Part shown: one piece after another, positions 33,233-42,288 of the stretch
How positions within the stretch are numbered: position 1 is the first letter of the stretch
How the letters are laid out: the number at the start of each line of letters is the position of its first letter
Source of the DNA: CAIXPS01 sp034430115
GTDB lineage: Bacteria > Chloroflexota > Anaerolineae > J036 > Brachytrichaceae
NCBI GenBank assembly: GCA_034430115.1
Contig: DAOUFG010000016.1
Location: 1 to 64,000 of the forward strand
Direction of reading: 5' to 3'
DNA length: 64,000 bases
The notes under the pieces: generated by a model
The model's database searches: none
What the model saw: only the letters and a program-made list of their open reading frames with translations
What the model was told of the DNA's origin: nothing
Program-made: the position numbers and the translations under genes

Positions 33233-34618
33233 TCAGCGCTGTTCCATCACCAATCCAGCGGTCTGGACGGTGTAAGGCATGAAGGTGTCCAACAGACGCC
33301 CCGGGATACGCCCGGTAAGCACCATGCCATGCTCTTCGGGCACTTCTATATCCACAACCCCCTCACGCCGGAAGAGCGCCATCAGGTCGCCTGCTTTGTA
33401 AGGCAAGCGGACTCTCAATGGCACCATACGTTCATAGAGCACCTGCTCCACTTCTTTTAGCAAATCGTCCAACCCCGTCTTGCGCAGCGCAGATACGCGC
33501 ACGCCGTCACTCAATAGCCCCTGCGGTGTAAAGCGCGGCACGTGCGCGTTCGCCGGGCGACTTTCTAACCGGGCCAACTTGTCCGATTTGTTTAGCGCGA
33601 TCACCATTGGTTTATCGCCCGCGCCCAGTTCGGCCAGCGTATCCATCACCGTCTGTGCCTGCGCCAGCGCGTCGGGATGCGTCACGTCCACCACGTGCAA
33701 CAGCGCGTCGGCCTCGGTGATCTCTTCCAGCGTCGCGCGGAACGCCGCGACCAGTTGCGTCGGCAACTTCTGGATAAACCCTACCGTATCGGTGAAGAGC
33801 ACCATGTGCCCACCCGGCAGGTGCACACGGCGCGTGGTTGGGTCCAACGTGGCAAAGAGTTTATTCTCGACCAGCACATTTGCATTCGAAAGCGCATTCA
33901 ACAAAGTGGATTTGCCGGCATTGGTATATCCAACAATCGCAACCACCGGGATCTCGTTGCGGCGGCGATGCGCCCGGTGCTGCGCGCGTTGTGCACGCAC
34001 ATCTTCCAATTCGCGGCGCAGATGCGTCATGTGCTCACGAATGCGCAAGCGGTCAATTTCCAACTGTTTTTCGCCTGGGCCACGCAACCCCACACCGCCG
34101 TTGCCGCTGCGTCCCGCGCCGCCGCCGGCCTGGCGTGCCAAGTGCGTCCACAGGCGGGTCAGTCGCGGCAATCGATATTGATACTGAGCCAGCTCCACCT
34201 GCAGCGCACCTTCGCGCGTCTGGGCGTGCTGCGCAAAAATGTCGAGGATGAGCGCCGAACGGTCCAATACCATCACCGTATCTCCCAGCGCTTCTTCCAA
34301 CTCACGTTGATGCCGTGCCGATAGTTCATCATCGAAGACAACGACATCAAAATTGAGAGCGGTGTGCCAGGCCAGTAACTCTTCCACTTTCCCCGATCCA
34401 ATATAGGTGTTGGGGTTGGGGGTTTCGAGGGTTTGAGTCGTCTCGCCTACAACTTCCAGGCCGGCCGTCTCACATAGCAGCGCCAATTCCTGCATCGACG
34501 CTTCCAATGCCAGCCGTGCGTGTTGCTGCTTATAATCCTCGCCGGTGAGGTTTACTCCCACGAGAAATGCGCGTGGTGCGTCTATACGAGTCTCTAGCTT
34601 TAGCTTACTTTTTGGCAT
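33233..34618 (-). CDS. hflX: Ribosome-associated GTPase HflX
   Basis: 461 residues. N-terminal HflX domain with TYIGSGKVEEL and VVVFDDELS, then the glycine-rich linker GGGAGRSGNGGVGLRGPGE, a coiled stretch, and the GTPase with G1 GYTNAGKST, G3 DTVGF and G4 NKSD. It splits or rescues stalled ribosomes under stress. Length is normal. AAGAAGGAG lies 28 bases before the ATG, too far to be sure it is the ribosome-binding site. Confidence 0.95.
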   Translation of the reverse strand: MPKSKLKLETRIDAPRAFLVGVNLTGEDYKQQHARLALEASMQELALLCETAGLEVVGETTQTLETPNPNTYIGSGKVEELLAWHTALNFDVVVFDDELSARHQRELEEALGDTVMVLDRSALILDIFAQHAQTREGALQVELAQYQYRLPRLTRLWTHLARQAGGGAGRSGNGGVGLRGPGEKQLEIDRLRIREHMTHLRRELEDVRAQRAQHRAHRRRNEIPVVAIVGYTNAGKSTLLNALSNANVLVENKLFATLDPTTRRVHLPGGHMVLFTDTVGFIQKLPTQLVAAFRATLEEITEADALLHVVDVTHPDALAQAQTVMDTLAELGAGDKPMVIALNKSDKLARLESRPANAHVPRFTPQGLLSDGVRVSALRKTGLDDLLKEVEQVLYERMVPLRVRLPYKAGDLMALFRREGVVDIEVPEEHGMVLTGRIPGRLLDTFMPYTVQTAGLVMEQR

Positions 34619-34712
34619 AAATCTTAAAAGTTGTTCGATTGCACTCCTTCTTAATTCAATTGTGCGTCACTCAAGGTGCACCCAATTACAACATAATCTT
34701 ACAGCATTTAGA

Positions 34713-35654
34713 TTAACGTTTCCGGATCTGTAACGTCATGTGGTCTTGCGTGATGTGAATGGACTGGAACCAATAGTATTGCGCGGCTTGATCCAACAAC
34801 CCTTGCAACCATGTGATAAATGGGCCTACAACGCTGGTTGGCACCGCTATCCACCCAAAGGTTGACCCTGGGATCTCCAATACATTCAAGGCCACTGCTT
34901 GAGGCGTTACCACTAGCTTGCCATTTTGTGCCTGCACGCCCAATCCCAACACCACCCGTCGATTTCCTAATGCTTTTAAGCGTATGTTTAAACCTATATC
35001 ACCGCTCTGCAAGAACTGCATATGAACTTCGCTGAGGGGTGAATCCGGCTGAACCAGCAACCTGTCGGCGAGCGAGGTTGCCTTCACGTTATCGTAATCA
35101 AGGCTCGTAGATTCACCAGGCTGCATGGACGAAAGCGCGGCAATCTCACCGGCAGCCTGCACCCCGGCACTTGGCTGCACTGGCACCGGCTTGAGCGTGA
35201 TCGACACGAAGTTGCTGGCCAAAATGCCGCCGCTGAACCCACACAGCAACACCAGCACAAACATGGCGCCGAGGACAATGCCGATGCGCAACGCTTTGTC
35301 GGGAGGCAGATTCAGGAATGACTTCGATGTGCCGGCTGAGTCTTCAGTGGGTGTAATAGGGCGAAAGAGTGAGGGGGTCGCCACCGCGGCGGCGCGTATA
35401 ACGCTCCAATCGACATTTGGGCGCAATTGAATACAGCGATCCAGTAACTGTGGCACGCGTCCGGTGCGTCCGAAATATTCCAGCAAAGCCACCACTTTCG
35501 CGGCTTTGCCATCACCGGGCAGGCCGCTGTAATCCACGCCCAGATCGAAGCACAACGACTCCAGGTCGTCTACCTCGAAATAGGCAAGCATGTTCTCGCG
35601 CAGTTGCGCCGGCGGTGTCAACTCCTGCGAAGCATGCGTTTGTGTGTTCCCCAT
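34713..35654 (-). CDS. Membrane protein with N-terminal EAD7-like effector-associated domain
   Basis: About 313 residues. Residues 18-83 (LRENMLAYFEVDDLESLC, FDLGVDYSGLPG, AKVVALLEYFGRTGRVPQLL, LRPNVDW) match the death-fold-like effector-associated domain 7 pattern found on conflict and signalling proteins. A single membrane helix lies at about 122-145. The 165-residue outside part has strand-helix segments (VVTPQAVALNVLEI, ITQDHMTLQIRKR) like LppM/DUF2993 lipid-binding domains. ATG 35654 is preferred to a TTG at 35717. An adaptor or sensor role is an inference; no EAD partner is seen here. Confidence 0.72.
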   Translation of the reverse strand: MGNTQTHASQELTPPAQLRENMLAYFEVDDLESLCFDLGVDYSGLPGDGKAAKVVALLEYFGRTGRVPQLLDRCIQLRPNVDWSVIRAAAVATPSLFRPITPTEDSAGTSKSFLNLPPDKALRIGIVLGAMFVLVLLCGFSGGILASNFVSITLKPVPVQPSAGVQAAGEIAALSSMQPGESTSLDYDNVKATSLADRLLVQPDSPLSEVHMQFLQSGDIGLNIRLKALGNRRVVLGLGVQAQNGKLVVTPQAVALNVLEIPGSTFGWIAVPTSVVGPFITWLQGLLDQAAQYYWFQSIHITQDHMTLQIRKR

Positions 35655-35678
35655 CAGGCCATCGTATAAACACACTTC

Positions 35679-35715
35679 GACGCCACGAGGGACTGAGATA
35701 GCCCCTCGTAGCGTC
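35679..35715. promoter_or_regulatory. Hairpin upstream of the EAD7-like gene
   Basis: Arms GACGCCACGAGGG (35679-35691) and CCCTCGTAGCGTC (35703-35715) pair with one mismatch, 25 bases before the likely ATG. There is no T tract. It could be a leader hairpin or an operator. Confidence 0.4.
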
Positions 35716-35768
35716 AATGTTATTGCGCCCTCACGAGTCTATTGGAGTAGGGCGCTTGCCGAACAGTC

Positions 35769-36926
35769 TTACGACGCGATGCGCTCGACGGCTTCTTTGA
35801 TGCGCTTGGTGGCAGTGCCCAACGAAATGCGCACGTAGCCTTCGCCATGCTCGCCGAAAGCGGTGCCCGGCGTGAGCGAGACGCCCTTCTTTTCCAGCAG
35901 ATACTCCGCCCATTCGGAAGCGGTTTTGAACGCGGGCGGGATGCGTGCCCACACGTAGATGGTGGCCTGCGGCACCTCCACCTCGCAACCGGCGGCGCGC
36001 AACCCGGCGACGACCAGGTCGCGGCGCTCCTTGTAGGTCTCCTGGCGCTCAAACAGCCATTCCTGGTCGCCTGTGAGTGCGGTAATGGTGGCATCCTGGA
36101 TGCCGATATAGGGACCGGAATCCACGTTGCTCTTCAGCATACCAATCAGCCGCACGGCCTCGGCATTACCCAGGATCACGCCCACGCGCATACCAGCCAT
36201 GTTGTGGCTCTTGGAGAGCGAAAAGAACTCAATCGCGGTTTCTTTCGCACCGGGGATTTGCAATATGCTGGGAGCCAGATAACCGTCATAGCCGTTCTCA
36301 CAATAGGGGTTATCGTGGCACAGCAGGATATTGTGCTGCTTGCAGAACGCCACTGCCTTCTCGAAGAACGAAAGCGGCGCCGTCGCGCCCGTTGGGTTGT
36401 TTGGATAGTTCAACCACACCAGCTTGGTCTTGGCAAGCACATCCGCGGGGATGGCGTCCAGGTCCGGCAGCCAGTTATTCTCTTTCAACAGCGGCATGTA
36501 ATAAGGAATACCACCGGCGATCTCCGTGCCTGCCGTGTAGGTCGGGTAGCCTGGGTCGGGCACCAAGGCATAGTCACCTGGGTTCAGATAGGCGAACGCG
36601 GTGTGATAAATCCCTTCCTTAGAGCCAAGCAGCGGCAGCGACTCTTTTTCCGGGTTCAATTCAACGCCAAAACGGCGCGCATAATATTGTGCAAATGACT
36701 TGCGGAACGTAGCGCTGCCGGTGAAACCGCCATACCCATGCTTATTGGGGTTACGCGCAGCAGCGATCAAGGTATCAATAATGGCATCGTTCGGCGGCAG
36801 GTCCGGTGAGCCCATATCCAGCGCGATGATATCCATACCACCGGCTTTCAGTTCATCTTTGCGCTTGTTCAACTTGGCAAACACGTAGGGTTTGACAACA
36901 GACATCCTTTGTGCAGGTGCGATCAT
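35769..36926 (-). CDS. PLP-dependent aminotransferase, LL-diaminopimelate aminotransferase-like
   Basis: A 385-residue class I/II aminotransferase. Seen: MGSPDLPPND near the N-terminus, YPNNPTGATA, the PLP lysine in FFSLSKSHNMAG, and the carboxylate-binding Arg in GYVRISLG. It resembles DapL-type enzymes that make lysine/cell-wall LL-diaminopimelate from tetrahydrodipicolinate, but alanine/aspartate aminotransferases are similar. ATG 36926 is chosen because AAAGGAG sits eight bases ahead; an upstream ATG at 36953 is possible. Confidence 0.9.
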   Translation of the reverse strand: MIAPAQRMSVVKPYVFAKLNKRKDELKAGGMDIIALDMGSPDLPPNDAIIDTLIAAARNPNKHGYGGFTGSATFRKSFAQYYARRFGVELNPEKESLPLLGSKEGIYHTAFAYLNPGDYALVPDPGYPTYTAGTEIAGGIPYYMPLLKENNWLPDLDAIPADVLAKTKLVWLNYPNNPTGATAPLSFFEKAVAFCKQHNILLCHDNPYCENGYDGYLAPSILQIPGAKETAIEFFSLSKSHNMAGMRVGVILGNAEAVRLIGMLKSNVDSGPYIGIQDATITALTGDQEWLFERQETYKERRDLVVAGLRAAGCEVEVPQATIYVWARIPPAFKTASEWAEYLLEKKGVSLTPGTAFGEHGEGYVRISLGTATKRIKEAVERIAS

Positions 36927-36973
36927 CCTTTGTACTCCTTTCGCAACATTCACCGAAGTATACTGGCGTCTGG

Positions 36974-37921
36974 CTATTTTTCACTTCCCAACCACGCGAC
37001 CAGTGTTCGCCCGACTCGTTCCAGGCTATCGGGACTGATTTTATCAGGCGTGTCCTGGGTGGTGTGCCAGGGGGGATAATCGAAGTCGATGATGTCCACC
37101 GCCTTCCAGCCGCGCATCAGGAAAGGCGTGTGATCGTCCTCCATGCTCCACTTATATTGCTTGATGAACTGATCGCCATACCCCAATGCCGCCGCGGTAT
37201 CCCAGATGGCGCCCGCAACCTGGGCATTGGAGTTACGCTCCAGGTAGATATCCTGCTGCGCATCACCGATCATATCGATCACCACCACCGCCGTCGGCGT
37301 GATCGTGAGCGAATTGGCATAGTAAGTGGACCCAACGATCCAGTCCCAGCCATCCAGGTCACCGTTGTCTTCTGCGTCAAAGAACACCAGCCGGACTTGC
37401 CGATCTGGCTTTTGGATGCGCAACACACGCGATAGCTCCAAGAGCACGGCGACGCCGCTGGCGCCGTCGTTCGCACCCGGCACTGGCTCGTTTGGGTGCG
37501 CCGCGTCCTGGTCGGCCCGGCGGCGCGTGTCATAGTGCGCCCCCAGAATGATCACATCGGCCGTGCCCTCCCCTTTGACGCCGATCAGGTTGCGCACCGG
37601 CGTTTGCTGATACGTGAAGTCCTGGGTTTGGGTTTGCCAGCCATTTGCACTCAGTTCGGCCAGTACCTCATCGCCCAGTTGGTGATTTGCAGCGCTGCCC
37701 GTGATGCGTGGCCCCAGCGCCACCTGCTGCACCACCGAGTCGTAAGCACGCGCACCAGAAAATTCCAGGGTCGGCACCGTGGCAGTGGCGGCAGGCGACG
37801 GTGTAAGCGTGGGCGATGCCTGTGGTGCCGGCGTCGCGCTGGGTTGAGGCGTCACAGGCTGGCAAGCCACCATCAAACACACGCTCACGGCCCACCAGCA
37901 GGCGCGTTGGATGAAACGCAT
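36974..37921 (-). CDS. M28-family zinc aminopeptidase, lipoprotein
   Basis: About 315 residues. Signal peptide with lipobox (CLMVACQP) and a long Pro/Ala/Thr linker to residue 45. The peptidase core has the dinuclear zinc ligands in GAHYDTR and GANDGASG, the catalytic glutamate pair in FFDAEDNG, and a C-terminal histidine in DDHTPF. It would remove N-terminal amino acids from peptides outside the cell. ATG 37921 is preferred to a GTG at 37933. Eighteen bases separate it from trmFO. Confidence 0.9.
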   Translation of the reverse strand: MRFIQRACWWAVSVCLMVACQPVTPQPSATPAPQASPTLTPSPAATATVPTLEFSGARAYDSVVQQVALGPRITGSAANHQLGDEVLAELSANGWQTQTQDFTYQQTPVRNLIGVKGEGTADVIILGAHYDTRRRADQDAAHPNEPVPGANDGASGVAVLLELSRVLRIQKPDRQVRLVFFDAEDNGDLDGWDWIVGSTYYANSLTITPTAVVVIDMIGDAQQDIYLERNSNAQVAGAIWDTAAALGYGDQFIKQYKWSMEDDHTPFLMRGWKAVDIIDFDYPPWHTTQDTPDKISPDSLERVGRTLVAWLGSEK

Positions 37922-37939
37922 CGAATTCACCACCCTTCC

Positions 37940-39355
37940 TTACGCAGATTCCGGCTGGCTATGCTCGGCGCGCGCATGCAGTAGTGAATCATCCGTTGCC
38001 GCCAGGAAGGTCTGCATATCCTGGATGGCGCGCTCGGCATATTGCTTCGAGCGCTTGCGTTTGTCTTTCAAGGGGTTCTCCAGTGGTGGCAAAATGCCAA
38101 ACGCCGCTTTCATGGGTTGAAAGTCCTTCGGGTCGGCATGTGAGATGTAGTAACACAGCGCACCCAACATCGTCGTGGGCGGCAATTCAATCAGCGGTTT
38201 CCCCTGCGCATGCCGCGCAACGTTGATGCCCGCGACTAACCCGGTCGCGACGTTCCCCACGTACCCCTCGGCGCCAATCAACTGGCCGGCAAAGAACAAG
38301 GCGGCATCCGGGTTGGCAGGGTTGCCCGCCCGGAAGCGCAACGTGGCATCCAGCAACAAAGGAGAGTTCATGAATGTGTTGCGGTGCATCTGGCCATAGC
38401 GCACGAATTCGGCATCTTTCAAACCGGGGATCATGCGCAACACGCGGTCTTGCTCGGGGAACTTCAGGTTGGTCTGAAAGCCGACGATATTGAAAAGCGA
38501 CCCGGCGAGGTTGTCCTGGCGTAGTTGCACCACGGCGTAGGGGCGCCGGCCGGTGCGCGGATCCTTGATTCCCACCGGGCGCATCGGGCCAAAGGCCAGC
38601 GCATCGCGCCCGCGCCGCGCCATCACCTCAATCGGCAAACAGCCCTCAAAGAACTGATCGTGGCGCATCTCAAAATCGCGCAGCGTCGCCGTCTCGGCAG
38701 CCAACAACGCATCGACAAAGGCATAGTATTCATCGCGCGACATGGGGCAGTTGATGTAATCGCCTTCTCCCATGTGCTCACCCGGTGCCGTGACGGTGCC
38801 GTCACTGTGCACGCCATAGCGCGAAGCCCGGAAGGCCACGCTGAAATCCAGCGACTCCAGCGTCACAATCGGGGCGATGGCGTCCCAGAAATACAGGTGC
38901 TGGCTGCCGGTCAGGCGGGCAATGTCGGCGGCCAAAGCGTCGGAGGTAAGCGGGCCGGTGGCGATGACGGCGGTGCCATCCGGGACGCGCGTCACTTCCT
39001 CGCGCTTCAACACAATGTTTGGGTGTGCCTGGATGCGCTCGGTGACGGCTTGGGCAAACACCTCACGATCCACCGCCAGCGCGCCACCCGCCGGCACAGT
39101 GGCATGTTCGGCACATTCCATCAACAGCGACCCATACGTGCGCAACTCGTGCTTCAAAAGCCCCGGCGCGCGATCCACCAGGTCGGAACCGAGCGAATTG
39201 CTGCACACCAGTTCGGCCAGCCGGTCGGTCGTATGGGCCGGGGTCATCTTGTGCGGGCGCATCTCATAGAGCTGCACGCGCATACCGCGCTGCGCGGCCT
39301 GCCAGGCCGCTTCCGTGCCGGCCAACCCGCCGCCGACCACAATCACCTCTGACAT
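37940..39355 (-). CDS. trmFO: tRNA (uracil-5-)-methyltransferase TrmFO, folate and FAD dependent
   Basis: About 471 residues. The enzyme makes 5-methyluridine at position 54 of tRNA using methylene-tetrahydrofolate. N-terminal FAD motif VVGGGLAGTEAAWQ, then the family marks YEMRPHKMTPAH and LVCSNSLGSD, and C-terminal GYVGNVATGLVAGIN. GAGGTG lies nine bases before ATG 39355; a GTG at 39367 is the alternative. Length is normal. Confidence 0.95.
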   Translation of the reverse strand: MSEVIVVGGGLAGTEAAWQAAQRGMRVQLYEMRPHKMTPAHTTDRLAELVCSNSLGSDLVDRAPGLLKHELRTYGSLLMECAEHATVPAGGALAVDREVFAQAVTERIQAHPNIVLKREEVTRVPDGTAVIATGPLTSDALAADIARLTGSQHLYFWDAIAPIVTLESLDFSVAFRASRYGVHSDGTVTAPGEHMGEGDYINCPMSRDEYYAFVDALLAAETATLRDFEMRHDQFFEGCLPIEVMARRGRDALAFGPMRPVGIKDPRTGRRPYAVVQLRQDNLAGSLFNIVGFQTNLKFPEQDRVLRMIPGLKDAEFVRYGQMHRNTFMNSPLLLDATLRFRAGNPANPDAALFFAGQLIGAEGYVGNVATGLVAGINVARHAQGKPLIELPPTTMLGALCYYISHADPKDFQPMKAAFGILPPLENPLKDKRKRSKQYAERAIQDMQTFLAATDDSLLHARAEHSQPESA

Positions 39356-39533
39356 AGGTTCATTCACCTCTCATCCTTCTTCCTGCTTCACGCGTGAATC
39401 GTATCACGAGGTTCTCTGTTCAAGATGACGTCGCGTTGATGTGCCATGGTAGGCACGAGTTTCACACCCGCGTTCGTGCGGAGCCGGCGAATCATGCTTT
39501 GTGCGTTACCTGCCGCGCAACCACCCGGCGGAC

Positions 39534-39552
39534 AGAACATTAGTTCTATAAT
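39534..39552 (+). promoter_or_regulatory. LexA-type operator abutting the -10 box of the radical-SAM gene
   Basis: AGAACATTAGTTCT (39534-39547) is a GAAC-N4-GTTC palindrome; its last T begins TATAAT (39547-39552). The ATG follows six bases later at 39559. The arrangement matches the SRAP promoter almost base for base around the -10, though no good -35 is visible. Confidence 0.8.
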
Positions 39553-39558
39553 GGGGGC

Positions 39559-40845
39559 ATGGACGCAACAGCAAAACTTGAGTTGTTCGCCAATTACATG
39601 AGCCTGGAACCGGCCGAAGAGCACGTTGCACGTCAACCCACCCCTGTTTCTGGCTCCGCCGCGTTGCGCGAAGCGCGCGCCCCCTACGAACCAATGCCAG
39701 CCTCCGCCTACCGCGCCGCGCCGTGCGGTCACTCGCCGGCGGAACTGCGCCGCCTCTCGGAATCGGGGGGGGCCGGCAACGTCAGCCAGGCAAAGCGTGA
39801 GGCGCTCGGCATCTCCTACGCCAGCATGTCCGGCGGCAAGCGCATCGCACTGCTCAAGACGCTGCTCACATCGGCCTGCGAACGCAATTGCTACTATTGC
39901 CCGTTTCGTGCCGGGCGCGATTTCCGGCGCGCCACCTTCAAACCCGACGAAATGGCCAAAGCGTTCATGGAGCTTTATCGCTCGCGCATTGCAGAGGGGT
40001 TCTTCCTCAGTTCCGGCATCGCCGGCGGTGGCATTCGCACCGAGGATCAACTGATCGACACCGCCGAAATCCTGCGCCGCAAAATGGGCTACACCGGCTA
40101 CCTGCATCTGAAGATCATGCCCGGTTCGCAACGTGCGCAGGTGGAACGCGCCATGCAACTGGCCGACCGCGTATCGATCAACCTGGAAGCGCCCAATTCC
40201 AACCGGCTGGCGCGCCTGGCACCTCACAAGATATTCATCGACGAATTGCTGAAGCCCCTGCAATGGGTGGAAGAAATCCGGCGCACCCGCGCGCCGCAAT
40301 ATGGCTGGAAAGGCAAGTGGCCTTCTTCGGTGACGCAGTTCGTGGTGGGCGGCGCAGACGAAAGCGACCTGGAGATCATGAGCATCAGCGCAGAATTGAT
40401 CAAGCGCTTGCGCCTGTCGCGCGTATATTACTCCGCGTTTCACCCCGTCATCGATACGCCCCTGGAAAATCACCCCCCCGAAAGCCCCGTGCGCGAGTTC
40501 CGGCTATATCAATCTTCCTTCCTGCTGCGCGATTATGGGTTTGACCTGGAGGATTTGCCCTTCACCAACGCCGGGAACTTGCCGCTGGAAGTGGACCCCA
40601 AGATTGCCTGGGCGCAAGCGAACCTGGCCGAAGCGCCGGTGGAAATCAACCAGGCCGAACGACAACAACTGCTGAAGGTGCCCGGCATCGGCCCACAAGG
40701 GGTGACCCAAATCCTGGATGCGCGACGCAAGGGGAAATTGCACACCCTGCGCGACTTACAGCGCATAGGTGTGATAGCATCTCGCGCAGCGCCTTTTATT
40801 CTGCTGGATGGGCGCCGCCCTCCGAGGCAACTCAGCTTATGGTAA
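39559..40845 (+). CDS. Putative DNA modification/repair radical SAM protein with HhH domain
   Basis: 428 residues. A 4Fe-4S radical-SAM core starts with CERNCYYC (Cys107, Cys111, Cys114; CX3CX2C). The C-terminus carries a helix-hairpin-helix DNA-binding unit (LKVPGIGPQGVTQILDAR, about residues 373-390) and ends QLSLW. This is the family usually labelled 'putative DNA modification/repair radical SAM protein'; its reaction is unknown. The LexA-type operator at 39534 supports a role in DNA damage. Its frequent partner, a uracil-DNA-glycosylase-like/DUF4130 gene, is not next to it here. Confidence 0.92.
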   Translation: MDATAKLELFANYMSLEPAEEHVARQPTPVSGSAALREARAPYEPMPASAYRAAPCGHSPAELRRLSESGGAGNVSQAKREALGISYASMSGGKRIALLKTLLTSACERNCYYCPFRAGRDFRRATFKPDEMAKAFMELYRSRIAEGFFLSSGIAGGGIRTEDQLIDTAEILRRKMGYTGYLHLKIMPGSQRAQVERAMQLADRVSINLEAPNSNRLARLAPHKIFIDELLKPLQWVEEIRRTRAPQYGWKGKWPSSVTQFVVGGADESDLEIMSISAELIKRLRLSRVYYSAFHPVIDTPLENHPPESPVREFRLYQSSFLLRDYGFDLEDLPFTNAGNLPLEVDPKIAWAQANLAEAPVEINQAERQQLLKVPGIGPQGVTQILDARRKGKLHTLRDLQRIGVIASRAAPFILLDGRRPPRQLSLW

Positions 40846-40848
40846 ACG

Positions 40849-42288
40849 ATGCGCAAGGAATTTCACGTTCCAATCATCGGTTCGCTGCTCAAGCAACTGC
40901 GGCACATGTCGCTGGTCAACGAATTCATGCTCCTCAGCGCCGTCATCCTGCTGTTTGGCGCACTGGTCATCGGCTGGTGGATCAATCGCGAGATTGAGCA
41001 GCAGGTGCTGGACAACAGCCTGAAGACCACGGCGGTCTTCGTCGATAGCACCATCGCCCCGCATCTGTGGGAACTGAGCGACCTGAGCAACATCACCGAC
41101 GCTCAGAAAAAGCACCTGGATCAGCTCCTGAAATCGAATATCCAGTCCGGGGAATTCGTGGCCTTTCACATCGCCAAACCCGACGGCACGCTGGTCTATA
41201 GCAGCCTGGATATTCCACTCGGCACAGACATGCGCACCCCTGGGATGGAAGCCGCGCTGAGCGGGCAAATGTATAGCGAAGAAACGCACCAGGTAGACTT
41301 TGCGCCGCCCTCCGCTCAGCAATTCCCCACCATGATCGAGACCTACTTCCCAGTGTACGACGAAGCGGGGACGAAAATCATCGCCGTAGCGAGCTTTTAT
41401 CAATCGCTAGACTTGCTGCGCCAGTCCATCTTGGAAGCACAATTGCAGGGCTGGGTGGTGGTTGGCATCGCCACCTTCTTGATGTACATACTGCTGTTCG
41501 GGCTGATGCGGCGCGGCAACGACACCATCGAGCGCCAAAAGTTGGACCTGGCCGAATCTCGCCGCCAGATTCAGCACGCCGCCGTGAGCGCCGCCGAGGT
41601 GAACGAAGCCGCCATGCGCCGCCTGGGAGCGGACTTGCACGACGGCCCCGCGCAAGACCTGGGCATTGCGCTGATGCGCATGGAGCCACTACGCCAGGCG
41701 GTGGATCAATTGCAATCGGGCAAGGGAGCTGTGGACCCGGAGGTGATGGCATTCGACCTGAACCTGATCCACACCGCCCTGCAAAGCTCATTACAAGAAA
41801 TTCGCAACATGGCCAGTGGTTTGCGCCTGCCCGATCTGAAGTCATTGGACTTGGCCGGAACTATTCACAAAGCGGCCAATGATTACACGCGCAAGACGGG
41901 CCGTGAGGTCAGCGTAACGGGGCCGGATCACCTGGCAGGCAACGACGCGCTGAAGTCGGCTACATATCGCATCGTGCAGGAAACCCTGAACAACGGCCAT
42001 TTGCACGGCAACCCCACCGTACAGGAAGTGGTTTTTGAGGTAAAAGGGGATGTACTGGCTTTGAGTATCAGCGACAATGGGAGTGGCTTCAACCCGCAAC
42101 ACGTCTTTGAGCGTGGTGGGCGACGCCAATTGGGGCTGGCAGGGCTGCAGGAACGTGCTGAGATCTTGGGCGGTCACCTATCGGTCACGTCGGAACCAGG
42201 TGAAGGGTCAACTGTTGAAGTGATACTGCCTTTGCAAGGGATGAATATGGATGAGGGGAATGAAACGGAGGAGGAAGAACAGGCATGA
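40849..42288 (+). CDS. NarX/DegS-type sensor histidine kinase
   Basis: 479 residues: membrane helices at about 24-46 and 200-222 enclose a 150-residue outside sensor domain of unknown fold. The HisKA_3 domain has the phospho-accepting His264 in LGADLHDGPAQDLG, followed by HATPase boxes ISDNGSGF and GLAGLQERAE. The tail is acidic. The ATG lies three bases after the radical-SAM stop, with no clear Shine-Dalgarno sequence, so it may be translated by coupling and could share the LexA-type promoter. It overlaps its regulator by four bases. Confidence 0.93.
   Translation: MRKEFHVPIIGSLLKQLRHMSLVNEFMLLSAVILLFGALVIGWWINREIEQQVLDNSLKTTAVFVDSTIAPHLWELSDLSNITDAQKKHLDQLLKSNIQSGEFVAFHIAKPDGTLVYSSLDIPLGTDMRTPGMEAALSGQMYSEETHQVDFAPPSAQQFPTMIETYFPVYDEAGTKIIAVASFYQSLDLLRQSILEAQLQGWVVVGIATFLMYILLFGLMRRGNDTIERQKLDLAESRRQIQHAAVSAAEVNEAAMRRLGADLHDGPAQDLGIALMRMEPLRQAVDQLQSGKGAVDPEVMAFDLNLIHTALQSSLQEIRNMASGLRLPDLKSLDLAGTIHKAANDYTRKTGREVSVTGPDHLAGNDALKSATYRIVQETLNNGHLHGNPTVQEVVFEVKGDVLALSISDNGSGFNPQHVFERGGRRQLGLAGLQERAEILGGHLSVTSEPGEGSTVEVILPLQGMNMDEGNETEEEEQA

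Noticed and set aside
39388..40473. 361-codon minus-strand open frame
   Set aside because: It overlaps the radical-SAM gene on the other strand, whose cysteine motif and HhH domain are unmistakable; the minus translation is low-complexity.
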